Positions 20,860 through 32,200 of a DNA stretch of 64,000 nt are shown piece after piece. The stretch is from Blastobasis lacticolella. Lineage: Eukaryota > Arthropoda > Insecta > Lepidoptera > Blastobasidae. The notes below the pieces were generated by a model. The model did not search any database, was not told the DNA's origin, and saw only the letters and a program-made list of their open reading frames with translations. The number at the start of each line of letters is the position of its first letter. The stretch's first letter is position 1. A program made the translations under genes and the position numbers. The stretch lies in NCBI GenBank assembly GCA_905147135.1, contig LR990068.1, forward strand, positions 2,128,001 to 2,192,000, read 5' to 3'.

Positions 20860-21135
20860 CAACCTGTAATTGTCGCAACAGCGTAACTGTTGCTTACAAC
20901 TGGCTATTCTCGCAACTGTAAACTGGAGGAACTCGCCATTGTCGCAACTGCTATTTGTTCCTTGCAACTCGCTACCCTTGCAACTGCAAATAAATTAGTG
21001 CAACACGTCATTGTCGCATTTGTCGCAACTGCTATTTGTTCCTTGCAACTGGCAATTCACGCAACTGCAAACTGGTGGCCATGTCTGCTTGCCAATGGCG
21101 TGCGCGATGCACTGTCACTTTTGCAACTGCTAAAT
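20860..21135. repeat. GCAACTG-rich tandem repeat, ~115-bp unit
   Basis: Two tandem copies of a unit with TGTCGCAACTGCTATTTGTT / CCTTGCAACTGGC / CGCAACTGCAAACTGG, at about 20935-21010 and 21012-21080, inside a zone where GCAACT recurs every 15-35 bp. The 85-codon open frame across it is an artefact of the repeat. Confidence 0.65.
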
Positions 21136-21861
21136 TATGATCATTAGATTATTGGCCGAAGAGTGTGGTGTACCGGCGATTCCGTGGGCGACCCAGAATT
21201 TCTGGTACCGCCGCAACGACATTAAGTGTCTACAAATGATCAGTAAAGTGTAGATTTTAAAATTCATTCTTATATTTTTATATATTAGTTTACAATTTAT
21301 AATAATTTGTATGCATATGTGTTATCTATGTCTTAAGCGTTTTGTATAAGTTTACCTGTGTTTTTATACATATGGGCCTCAGTTGCCTGAAATAAATGAA
21401 TAAATAAATGTTACTTGCAACTAGCTACTTTCACATTGAAATCGTTAAGACGCCATAATCAGAGCCAATACCTTCAGCTGCGGATTCAATTACTTAAAAA
21501 CTAATCCGTATAATAATAATAATATAGTAATACCAAAAAAACATCACCGATAATGTTAAAATAAGTATATACGAAATAATTTAATTTAAATTAGCTACAA
21601 TAATAGTTTAAAATTAATTAATAATTGTATACAAAAATAAATGCGGCGTTGTATTTTTTTTTTAATTTAATTTATATTTTAAAACCGAAACTAGTTAGCC
21701 AGTCAGCTGCTCATCTGTGATTTTAGAAGCCATTTTTTTTAACAATCGATAAATGTTTTGTTCATGATACTGAGGGTACCCATACAATCAGGATACCCAT
21801 GCAATGAGGGTACCTATCTAATAAGGGTATTCATGCACTGGGGGTACCCATGCAGTAAGGA

Positions 21862-22822
21862 TTTTTTTTTTTTTTTTATTACTCTACTAGCCAGGCATTT
21901 GACCGCCACCTCACCTGGTGGTAAGTGATGATGCGGTCTATGATGGAGCATGCCTGTCTAGGAACAGCCTATTCACTCTAGCCTTGAAGGCATCCAGATT
22001 ATATTGATCAGGGAACACACTCGCAGGCAATGCATTCCACTCCTTAGCCGTACGCATTATAAAAGTCGAGCCAAAGCGGCTCGTGCGGATAGTTGGAAGA
22101 TCCACGACATAAGGATGAAGCGCTCGCCCGGATCGCGTCTCCCGATGGCGGAAAGGGGCCGGCGGAATGAGGTCGTGCAACTGCTTCGCACACTCTCCGA
22201 AGTGCAACCTGTAGAAAACCGACAAACGCGCAACCCTACGCCGATGCTCGAGGCTCTGCAGCTTAGCCTCAATTAACTGCGGATCACAAATTAGTCTCTT
22301 TGCCCGGTTTTCCACCGAATCCAAAGCAGCCAGTTGGTATTTGGCTGATCCATCCCAGAGGTGGCAGCAGTACTCCATGCAAGATCGGACTTGTGCTTGA
22401 TATAATTGAAGCAACTGCCTTGAAGTGAAGTACCGCTTGACCTTCGAGAGGATTCCAAGTTTTTTTGCAGCAGTCTTGGCTTTTGATTCGATGTACTGTC
22501 CAAAGTTGAGATTGGATGATAGCTCAACACCCAGGAGCTGTAGGTTGTCGGAAATTTCCACAGACACATCCCGGAAAGTCGGAGCCAGATGGAATGGACT
22601 CCGTTTAGCGGAAAACAAACACGCCTGTGTTTTGGTGGCATTGAACGACACTAGATTGGCTTCGCCCCAATCGGACACTGCATTGAGAGCCTCGTTCAAG
22701 CGACCAACCATGGCCTCTCGACAAGACTGAATATCGCCCCTACTAGCTTTTGCATATGACATATATCTATCCGTTACTGTGCTGTCGTCTGCGTACCCAA
22801 AGATACCGGGTCCAAGCAGATA
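21862..22822 (-). mobile_element. 5'-truncated LINE, reverse transcriptase C-terminal region
   Basis: On the minus strand one frame stays open from FGYADDSTV (the Y-A-D-D active-site box of reverse transcriptase, near 22800) to a stop at 21938. It then runs past TTACCACCAGGTGAGGTG to a 16-bp poly-T (poly-A on the element strand) at 21862-21877. The ORF includes a thumb-like stretch ([27 protein letters not shown]) and a helix-rich tail ending [16 protein letters not shown], as in Jockey/CR1-type LINEs. Everything 5' of the YADD box is missing; the upstream residues in the frame are host sequence. An intact 300-codon tail implies a fairly recent insertion. Fragments of the same family are at 18480, 33480, 38526 and 44310. 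Confidence 0.85.
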
Positions 22823-23410
22823 TACCCATGCAATGAGGGTTTTTGCGATTCTAAAATCCACTGATGGCGGTACTGGCGCATCAGATCTGCTGTCAATGTC
22901 AGGATGTGCCAACTTAGGGAACTTTCATACAAAGCGGTCAGGCGGTTCGCGTTCGGCGTTCGAATTTGTTCTGGTAAACCAACGCGGTCTGACCTGGGTG
23001 ACCAATCTTTTGCAGCTGTTTGGTGAATCCAATAGCACGGTATTTCTACAGCAGACCTTTTGACGTAGTAGCGACATCTGTTACGATTTTTGGAATCTAA
23101 AACCCCTTACACTTTATGTAGAACTATATTCGTATATTAATTCAGTCAATTGATCCTTATTATAAATGCCACAGTTGTTTGAGCCTCACACATCAAAGTA
23201 ACAAAGAAGGATTTTCCCGATTACAAAACCCTGTAACCCGAGGTCGGCTGTCAAAATAAAGCCGTGTTGGAGCAATGAAGGTATAGGAAAACGAGGAGGG
23301 AACACTTTGAACAGAAAATTATGACTCGAAATACTTGTAAAATATTATTTAAATATGCTTGGACAATTCACTATATCCCAAATTTGTTCTAACTATTTAT
23401 TCATACATAC

Positions 23411-23640
23411 ACGACCTGAGTGGTTGAGTTGGTTCACATGTTGGTCTGCCACGCAGAAGTTCCGGGTTCGATTCCCAGCCGAGCAGATATTGAAATGATG
23501 ATTTTTCATTTCTGTTACAGGTCTGATGTAGTATGTATTACTTAAAAGAGTATATAAGTAGTTTATCAGATATCTACCTATAACACAAACTTTGCTTATG
23601 TTGGGACTAGATGGCGCTGTGTGAATTCGTCCAAGCATAT
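23411..23640 (+). mobile_element. tRNA-derived SINE-B, full copy
   Basis: tRNA-like head: CGACCTGAGTGGTTGAGTTG (A box) and GGGTTCGATTCCCAGCCGAG (B box). It is followed by the AAATGATGATTTTTCATTTC body and the GACTAGATGGCGCTGTGTGA tail. Other full or partial copies are at 33005, 41330, 41621 and 55525. Confidence 0.8.
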
Positions 23641-25060
23641 TTTATTTTACACAGCGGGGTCTGCAAAGTTCGTTATAAAATTATGTGAAATTATTTTATG
23701 GATTTTGGAATCGGGTAAACCTTTAGAATGCACAACTAAACATGTGTTCTTTTAGTAGTAAATATAAAATGAAAATGAAATAGATAATACTGTTGAGATT
23801 TCCTGAACGTGTATTTGAGAAAATAAATTCTCGATTTTAATGAGATTTTTAATATTTGAGAAATCACAGTGATCAGGGCAAGATCTAAAACATTTTGTTG
23901 TATTACATACATCTTGTTGTACACATAAAATTAATTATTACCAGTATCATACGGATATCTAGATAACAAATATTTTGTTATTCTGTAAGAAATACATTTT
24001 TAAACTTATAAAATAAATATTTAAATTAAAATATTGAACCAAATTACGTTTAACTGCAAATCATTATGAAGTTAAGAGTTTGAACATTATGTCTAAGTAG
24101 ACAACGCAATCTAGATTCAAATGGAAAATCTTAAAAATAACAATATGAAATTCAGAGATCAAGATCAGATTTCAGTCTAAAACGAGGAAAAGTATAAAAA
24201 CAATCCTACATCCAAAAGATCTATAATCAAGTGACTGGTTTGTATTTGTATATATTTTCCCGAGCATTCGTCTTCATAGCTGCATCATTTTTGTGTCATG
24301 CTGAGCAGTCATCAAAATATAAAATAAAAAAATCTAACACAAATAAAAAAATTCTCACACCCGATATTCGTACTGTATAATAAAATTGTGTTGTCAGAAA
24401 TTTAATTCCAAAATAATTAAATTATCACAACGTAAAATACAAACCAACATTCTGTGTTAGTGATACAATGCAGGGGGGCTTTATGTAAGAAATGACTTAG
24501 ATATTTTATATTAACAGAACTTCAACACCAGGGATATCAACGCGTTGCCCATTTCTGATGAGACCTCTATTGTATTTCGGAAGAGACCGTAAATTACAAA
24601 TAAATTAAATAAAGGGTCTTTTTAAAGGTTTGGTTTTTAAATAGAAACGTAACAATGAAAAATATATTTAATATTAATGAAACTAGCTTTATTGGAAATG
24701 TATATGTTGGAATATGATTTTGCCCATGTGGCCGCCACGACTGGCCCATAGATAGCCCAAACTGGATGTAAAGATCCCACATATTTTAAATTTTACACAG
24801 CTAGTTTCCAAAGCCAAACCAAAGCTTCGTAAAAATCACCATTTACCATTTGTGAACTTCTGTAATGTGGTAATTCCATCTTTCAAAGATAATTTTGCCT
24901 AAAAACAAGAGCAGACTACCCACGAAACTAGTCCCAAGTCACTTACTAACAGTTTTAATAAATACCCTCAATCAAATCATTTCTGGGATAGCCTTTGCAC
25001 ATCGTACCACTAACACGGAGCCAAACATTTAAAAACTAATCACAAACATTGCTAAACCGC
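23641..25060. other. AT-rich stretch without recognised features
   Basis: No exon, RNA gene or recognisable repeat family seen, apart from weak microsatellites. It ends at a near-perfect CTCF-like site (CGCCACTAGGTGGCGCTGTA) at 25057-25076. Confidence 0.4.
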
Positions 25061-25064
25061 GCCA

Positions 25065-26549
25065 CTAGGTGGCGCTGTAATCAAATAAAATTTCATCACT
25101 ATAATAATAATAATAATATTCTTTAGTTAATAATAAATAACTTAAACGATAATAATAGAGTAATCCGCTTAATAGGGGGAGTATATTAAAAAATGGCGTC
25201 GTAATCACAGATGGCACATATAAAACTACAGGGATCACAATATTAATAAAACAACAATTATGAATCACAGGGTACAGAAAGATATCTACGCTTAAAACTA
25301 TTGGGAATCCATAAGGGCGCACGGGGCCGCTAAAACGGCGCCCGCCGCCTAGAATGTCGTTAGGAATTTCTCCGGCTCCGCATAGTCGGTCGCGCCATTT
25401 TGGCGCTCCCAAACAGCTTCGCTTTCGACCCATGGCACCTCGCTCCCTTACCGAGTCTTCCCAGACTTTTCCCTCGGATTGAACACATAACCTCGCTAAC
25501 ATTATACCCTTAAAAGATGCCACGAGTCCTGTAATACTGTTGACGCAAAGCGACAGTCCGATAATACAACTAACAATAAATAAACGACTTGGCTTACAAC
25601 TAAAATTAAGTTGTGACAACACATACAACTCGGTGAGTCTTGAGAACAAATCAGTACAAGAAATAAGCGGTTGGTGAGACGCCGCTGTCAAAGAAATCAA
25701 CGATTCGCGCGCTCTAACTAATTCTACTCTAACATTCAATACACGAGATGAGACTAAGCGCCCGTCCCATACAGACCCGGGGGTTGTAGCCAGGTGCGTA
25801 CGACTCACATCGACCCGGCCACAGCTGGAGTCGACGCGTTCGCGACGGAAATCGACGCATTCGCGGCAAGAGTCGACGCGTTCGTGGCAAGAGTCGACGC
25901 GTTCGAGGTTGGATTCGACGCGTTCGCGACTCGAGTGGATGAGTTTGCGGATGTATTTGTGATCGGAATTAGAATTGTAGACAGTATCAATAGAGTTATC
26001 CGAAGCCACAATCGGAGAGACCGTGTCAAAATGTGTCGGTGAAGTCAAGAATATTTCGCTTACCGACTTAAATTTTCTAAATAAACATTGTATATTTAAC
26101 CTACGCATCGGGATATATCCCGCGTTAGCCGAATTGAGTTCGTGCGTCAGACGCAGGAATCTCGTTACAATTTCATAAAGATCTAACGTCATACCAAATA
26201 TTACAGCAGTCAGTATATAATTTACAGAGCCGAGCGTACGAAACTCGGCACACAATTTCATTCTACACATTCCTAAATTGAGACACTCCACTACAAGACT
26301 GGTCACGCAAAACACTCTTGCAATCACGCAGAACGCAATCAGCCCATTCGGGTGACAACAAGAGCTAGTTGCACCAACCAATCCCCTACTGGCTACGAAT
26401 GACGCACAGAGTGACACAAATACTTTGGCATCGTCATTGCATTTGACACAAACGTTCGACGGGCGCGTCGACATTTCGACGCGTCCGACCATATTGCCGC
26501 GAACGTGGCTTGAATCGACGCGAGCGTAAATAAAGCTCGCGAGAAACAA
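25065..26549 (-). CDS. 494-codon open frame of unknown nature (possible membrane protein or repeat ORF)
   Basis: A single-frame ORF, by far the longest in the window. The predicted protein has several hydrophobic stretches (residues ~40-115, ~325-365, and a very hydrophobic C-terminal 80). In the middle are six imperfect ~8-residue units of the type E-R-V-D-S-x-x-x, echoed near the N-terminus as RVDSSHVRG. The stretch LISCTDLFSRLTELYVLSQL weakly recalls the intracellular loop preceding TM6 of insect gustatory receptors, but the C-terminal signature of that family is absent. The end runs into a poly-Tyr track encoded by a TAA microsatellite. The opposite strand of the repeat is also open, which weakens the coding case. 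It may be a chemoreceptor relic or part of an uncharacterised repeat element. Confidence 0.25.
   Translation of the reverse strand: MFLASFIYARVDSSHVRGNMVGRVEMSTRPSNVCVKCNDDAKVFVSLCASFVASRGLVGATSSCCHPNGLIAFCVIARVFCVTSLVVECLNLGMCRMKLCAEFRTLGSVNYILTAVIFGMTLDLYEIVTRFLRLTHELNSANAGYIPMRRLNIQCLFRKFKSVSEIFLTSPTHFDTVSPIVASDNSIDTVYNSNSDHKYIRKLIHSSRERVESNLERVDSCHERVDSCRECVDFRRERVDSSCGRVDVSRTHLATTPGSVWDGRLVSSRVLNVRVELVRARESLISLTAASHQPLISCTDLFSRLTELYVLSQLNFSCKPSRLFIVSCIIGLSLCVNSITGLVASFKGIMLARLCVQSEGKVWEDSVRERGAMGRKRSCLGAPKWRDRLCGAGEIPNDILGGGRRFSGPVRPYGFPIVLSVDIFLYPVIHNCCFINIVIPVVLYVPSVITTPFFNILPLLSGLLYYYRLSYLLLTKEYYYYYYSDEILFDYSAT
25815..25945. repeat. ~24-bp minisatellite (TCGACGCGTTCG units)
   Basis: Five to six imperfect tandem copies of a unit containing GAGTCGACGCGTTCGYGGCA. 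GC-rich in an AT-rich setting and open in more than one frame. It encodes the ERVDS repeats of the long minus-strand frame. Confidence 0.8.
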
Positions 26550-26761
26550 AATGAATTGCGCTAGAGATGTGTACGCGCAATTCGCCTGCGTTTGAGCAAG
26601 AGTTTGAAGGGTAAGATAGATGGTGATGACGCAAAGGGGGGTGATATGAGTCGTTACGCACGTGGGGGGGTCCGGGCGCTGGGGGGCTACTAGGGGGGGC
26701 GTAAAGGGGGGTTTAAGGGCAGCGGGAACGGGCGTGTCCGCCTTTCCGTACTGATCCAGCT

Positions 26762-26880
26762 CTATTGGTTAAGGGCTGTGCTTCTTCGGTTTCTTGAGAT
26801 GCTCCTCATCGATGCCTGCCTCCGGCACCTGGGTTATATCTCTTACGTAAGACCAGTCGATTGACAAATTCCTTATTGCG
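26762..26880 (-). CDS. Orphan C-terminal exon-like segment
   Basis: On the minus strand about 40 codons are open to a TAA at 26762-26764: ...AIRNLSIDWSYVRDITQV followed by PEAGIDEEHLKKPKKHSP. It looks like a real protein tail: charged, low-complexity-free, Lys-rich end. It lies downstream of the last placed CUEDC2 exon on the same strand and contains VRD where that family has VRN. However, no AG acceptor lies at the position that would give a clean phase-0 join, so I do not assign it. The opposite strand has a GTAAGA splice donor in the same place, leaving the strand uncertain. It may be transposon-derived. Confidence 0.3.
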
Positions 26881-26999
26881 GCTTCGGCCCCCCGGCCAAG
26901 AAATCACATTCGGCGAAAACTTCGGTGAAAAGATTCGCCGAAGGTGGTTTTTATTATTTTTGACAAATATTGCAAGGTAATTTTTTTATTATCTCTAGA

Positions 27000-29113
27000 T
27001 CTAGAGATTATTTAAATTATTTTTCTATATTATACAGTCAATATAAGCTTATAAAAGTTCAATATTAAAGGCCGGGTTAAGGGCAGAAGCCAAAGGTGCT
27101 TTTCATTTTTTGTCAAATAAATTCGCAATGCAATAAAAATATTGAAAAAAATACTTACGCTAAATAAAGTAGGTATAAATTCAAAACCGATGAGGAGTTT
27201 TCCAGTAGGTATTGATAGTTGGTTTCAAATACATCAATAGATGGCGCTCCTACAATTTTGGTAATCTATTTTTAATCTGTATGATGGTGGCAGTGATTTC
27301 ATGCAGCCAACTAATACTAAACTTAAAAATAATATGTTTATTAATATAAACATAACTGTTAAAGGTTGAACGAAATGTATAATGAAATATTTATAGAAGT
27401 TGGCACTATGTTCCATTATTATTACAACTTCTAAAATGGTTGCAAACTATTGACAAATACAATATTATCCAATACAACGTACCCAGTGTTTATATCCTGT
27501 TTGCTAAGAACCTATTTCAAGCGATTATCAATTACCAAAATTGTCGAAGCGCCATCTAGTGAGTGGTTAGGAATGCTTTAGATACCTATTGGAAAACTTC
27601 TCATTGCCAAAATCTTAAGTAGCTAGGTTATGTTTTTAGATCTTTCGATGAAATGACTAATCCTTATATTGTAAGCTTTTTGTAGGAATATAGAACTTGC
27701 CATTTTCCAAGTTGCTAAAACTAGCTATCAGACATGTAAAGTATTAACTATACGAAAGTACGTTCTGTAGCCGTATTCACAATTATTCGATACCGTTTCC
27801 GAACGATTCGAAACGAAATTCGTGAGCGGCGAATCCGTGTCGATCGATTCGAAAACTGTTATTTAGAATCCGGATAGATTCCACGGAAACTCTACTCTCT
27901 ATAACATATGAAAATTTCATCAAAATTAACTGAAACCACATTTTCGTAAGAACTTTTGCGGGGTCCTTTGTCGATTCCGTATCTGAATCCGATTTCCGAG
28001 CCATTGTGAATACGGCTACTGATATGCTCAGACGCTCTGCACACTTCAGGACAACGGCTTTCTGGACAGATACTACAGGAGATAGACAGTTGTTTTGTTT
28101 TTGATGTAACAACTACCTTCGTTACCTACCTAGGTTGCCTAGGCAGGACGTTGGTTACCTAGGTTGCCTACGGAATGTTTACGGGAAAATCTTATATTTA
28201 CGCTTTGATACAATGTTATACATATTTTCATACATATTGGTGTAAATTGGTAAATGGCTGAGTGTTACCCATTCATCCAACAATTTAATTAAACCTAACT
28301 TTGCTGTAATTATTCCAAATAAAATAAAATAAAAAAATTGTAGCGACATCTATCGCTCCAACAGGGTACTTCAACAATACTCACTTTACGAGTACACGAA
28401 CACAAGGTTGGCAAACATCCGCACATAGATGGCGCTAATCGTCTTACATCGCGCTAGAGAAATGTGCCAACTTCCACGGCATATACAGGGTGCCCCAGAA
28501 CTCAATTTCAAGCCGAAACGGGGTGACAGGATTGATTGTAACCATCATGAGAAAAATCAGAAAAAATCTATCTCATGCCGTTTGAAAATTATGGGCATTT
28601 AAGAAAAACCTAGAAATTTGGTCAAACTTTAACCATTTTTCGGTTATTGTGGTTTATTTTTATTATTTTTGTTCATTTAAACTTTGGAACCGCGTAACCC
28701 TAAATAACATTTCTAGAACCACAGTCAAAAATAATGACACAATTGCCCCAAGTTTTCTAAAATTAAGACTATTTGTTAAACTATGATTTCTGAATTGAAA
28801 ATTTTCTAAAGTGCCATTAAAAGTTCGCGCATTTTATCAGGATTGTAAAATGGTACAATACATGTTAGTTTCATACTAAAAAAAACGAGTAAAACAATAA
28901 AAACCTCAAGTAACCCGATTTTTGCTAACCCATTTCACTCAGTACAAATATTTTTTATTCGCACAAGCTGTTGGTAGGTTCTTAATTTTACGGCAAAACG
29001 ATGAGAGAGGTGGATAGTGGACATGTTTGCCATGAGCGAGCGAGACAGATAGTGACGCCACTTTGACCAAAGTCAACGAAAGTGAGTAAAATAAATAAAA
29101 TAATGAAACCAAC
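27000..29113. other. AT-rich interval; terminal CUEDC2 exon not found
   Basis: The final ~25 codons of CUEDC2 should lie left of 29114, but no segment here matches the family's conserved C-terminal basic tail. Isolated AGATGGCGC-type motifs occur at 27239, 27549 and 28430. Otherwise only AT-rich sequence and incidental open frames. Confidence 0.4.
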
Positions 29114-29243
29114 CTCAGTGAACCTTTCCCCCTTCAGCGATACGATCTTGTTGTCGAGATAGCGGACCATCTTCTTGGGCTCCATCTTTGGCGCCAACGG
29201 CTTGTGCTCCTTAGTCTCCGCGTCCTTGTCCACATACGAGTAG
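29114..29243 (-). CDS. CUEDC2: CUEDC2 exon 6 (last one placed)
   Basis: Acceptor CCTACCCAG; completes Arg then YSYVDKDAETKEHKPLAPKM and ends ...KGERFTE before GTTGGT, a weaker donor than the others. Reading through instead would give an unrelated hydrophobic tail of about 35 residues, so a further exon is expected. Confidence 0.85.
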
Positions 29244-32200
29244 CTGGGTAGGAGAATTGGAATATGATTTATTGTTAGCAATAACGAACATTAGCCGTGT
29301 GGTGTCCGGCAGAGTAGAATAGCACCAACCCCTTACACTCGTGGGTGTCGTACAAGGCGACTAATGTTTTCGAGGCAAAAGATCAAGAGTCTCCGTAGTC
29401 TGGAAAATGGGCAGCAGCATTTTCCATGGTTATATTTAAACACTGCGATCTCCAACCCGCCTGCCAAGCGTGGAGATTATGGCAATAACCTCCCCTTTCG
29501 TGGGAGAGGCCCTAAGTCCTGCAGTGGACTGTGACGGGCTGAGATGATGATGATGAATAACGAACTGGGAACAAATAGCGCAGAATGGCGAAACCAATGG
29601 CGAATTTTAGTTTTTATACCACCAAGGTGGCAAACAAGCTTACGGCCCGCCTGATGGTAAGGAGTCACCGCAGCCTATGGACGTTTGCAATACCAGAGGC
29701 GTTCACCCACGCGTTGCCGACTCCGTAATTACCCCGTACCGAATTCTTGTGTCGGAGGCCAAGATCCACTTCGGGTCGCTGAGCCAGCGAAGTAAGTAAG
29801 TTAGCAATAATATCATAGGATCAATGAATGAATGAGCTAGTGGAGCGAGCTCGGAAGTTTCGACCTAGATTTTGGGTTTTTAAGCTGGGATGATCGGAGC
29901 GGAGAGCTTGAAATTTTTGATTATTGGTTCTTAGATGCTGTGATGATGTGTGATGCTGATCGTAATAAAAGTAACGTAACGGAACTATTTCTTTCTTTAG
30001 AGCCATTCTTCGACTTTTACTTATCCTCATGTGTAGGTTCTATAAATAAAAAAACCGGTTTGCCTCACTTTAAAGCAACATTGAAGTGACTTTTCTTTTT
30101 GGTGACCAACGACGCCCTCACTGTCTATAGTTCATTCACGATACGAAAATAGTGAATCCTCGACCAATCGGGTCGCAACTAATTAGAAAGCTACGTTCAC
30201 AGTGACCAGCTGACGGCAGTTTTAAGGTTGAAATAAACAGCAAATACTAGACAGACTGCTAACCAAAGGGATATCCATGGGATATCCTTGACCTTATTTT
30301 TAATTTAAGGCAATTAAGTTGATTTTTATCCATTAATAAACTTGATCTTCTTTTTAATTTTTACTTTACAGTGAAAACACTTTTACTGCACTATTTTCTT
30401 AACGCGAATGGACTATAAGAGAAAGCCTTAAGCTCACCGCGCTCTTGAGCTCGTCGTCGGTGGCGGTGGGCGGCGGCCGCTGCCCTCGCTAAGGGAGGGG
30501 GGGACTCACCGGGCGATGATGCGGCTCTTGAGTTCGTCGTCGGTGGCGGTGGGCGGCGGCTGGCGCCCGCGGGCGGGCATCAGAGTGAGCGGCAATTGCT
30601 GCCCGCCCTCGCGGCGAGCCAGCAGCGTGGCGGCTGCCAGCTCCACGTTGCCGCCAGCGATGGATACACAGTGCTTTATCTAGGGGAGAGGAGGGTGTGT
30701 TAAGCCGGATCCACACGACACCCAACTTATGCTTGCATAGCGCGTTTGTACCAACGAAGTTTGCGCAAATGAATCGTGTAGACGACAAATTTAAAGTTGA
30801 AGTCAAAGTTTCTAATTTAAAATTTGACGTCTACACGATCCGTTTTCATCACTCATTCCCACAGCTGCAACTCCTGTGTGGCCAGGATCTACAGCGACGT
30901 TCACACACAGTTTTCAGCTTGCAGTTCAAATGATGAACTATCTGGTATGCCACCTGACCACGGACGTAGGCTAAACGCGTTGGTTTGATCGGACCTTAAT
31001 GCCAGTTTTCACTAAACGAAGGAATCATCTAAATCCGATGCCCAAATACTTAGGAATTACTTAAGACGAAAATACGTTTCAACAACCGATGGGAAATAAC
31101 TATCGCTGTTAGGTAACGATAAAAGTTAGGAAGTGAACTGGGCGGGGCATTGTCTCGGTGGCCAAAACTGGAACTAAGTGTCGCCGTTTTGAAATGTCGC
31201 TTCGTTGTCTACAACAGCGACGCTATCATCGGTTCAGATAAGTACTCTACAGTTTACCAAAATTACAGCGCGAATCCACAGATAAACATCGTCTAGAGTT
31301 AGAGGTTTCGTAGTTAGTTAATGCTTAATTCGAGTTGATTGAAAACCAGTGAGAGGTCCAAAGAGAGATCCCTGAGGGACACCCGGATCAAGGCCGGAAG
31401 CATAAACGCACATCCATACCAATATCCATACTAAATTCTAAAAGAGAGCTATGATGTGAACTGGAGGACGCCAAAGTGAAGCGTTTTATATGGGATTTTA
31501 AGTGAGTGGGAACAGTGTGTCTCAGGGCAGCGTTTTCGGACTTATGTTTTTGAATACAAAAATAAACTTTTTTCCATATCTAGCAGTAAAAAAAGCCACC
31601 TACCTCCATGGTGCAGGTGTTGGGGAACATCTCGTAGAGGGCGCGGCACTGATTCACGTGCTCGTAACAGTCCAACTCCAGGAGCGGGGCGCGCTGCTCC
31701 GAGCTTGCCTCCGAGCTCTCCGAGTTGGAATGGGAGCTGGAAGAGGATTTTCATTTTAATAATAATAATAAGACACAGAATGTACTTTGATAGAGCTATA
31801 CTAACTGACAAGACTATCTATTTTAACGGACCTGACATTACATCGATAGACAAACAGGAAAAACATGGATTTATCATAAATATTGCTGTACCGAATACAC
31901 ATTGTTTACAAAAACTACCGCCGATAAAATTTATAAATACACTGAACTAGAAGAAGACATCTTGAGAATTTGGAATCCGGAAAAAATAACAAATAATAAA
32001 ATCTTTATTCAATAAAAACTGATTACACGTTTGACAAGTAGATACTGAAGCCTGTGGTAGTTAAAACTTTGCTACAGGCGTCAGTTCTTCCCAAATGATG
32101 CAGATAAATTAGTGTAGGTATACAGTTCTCAACAGTTGGTAAACTTATAATACAGATATAAAGGCAATTGGTATAAGGACAAACAAAAACCATACTATAG

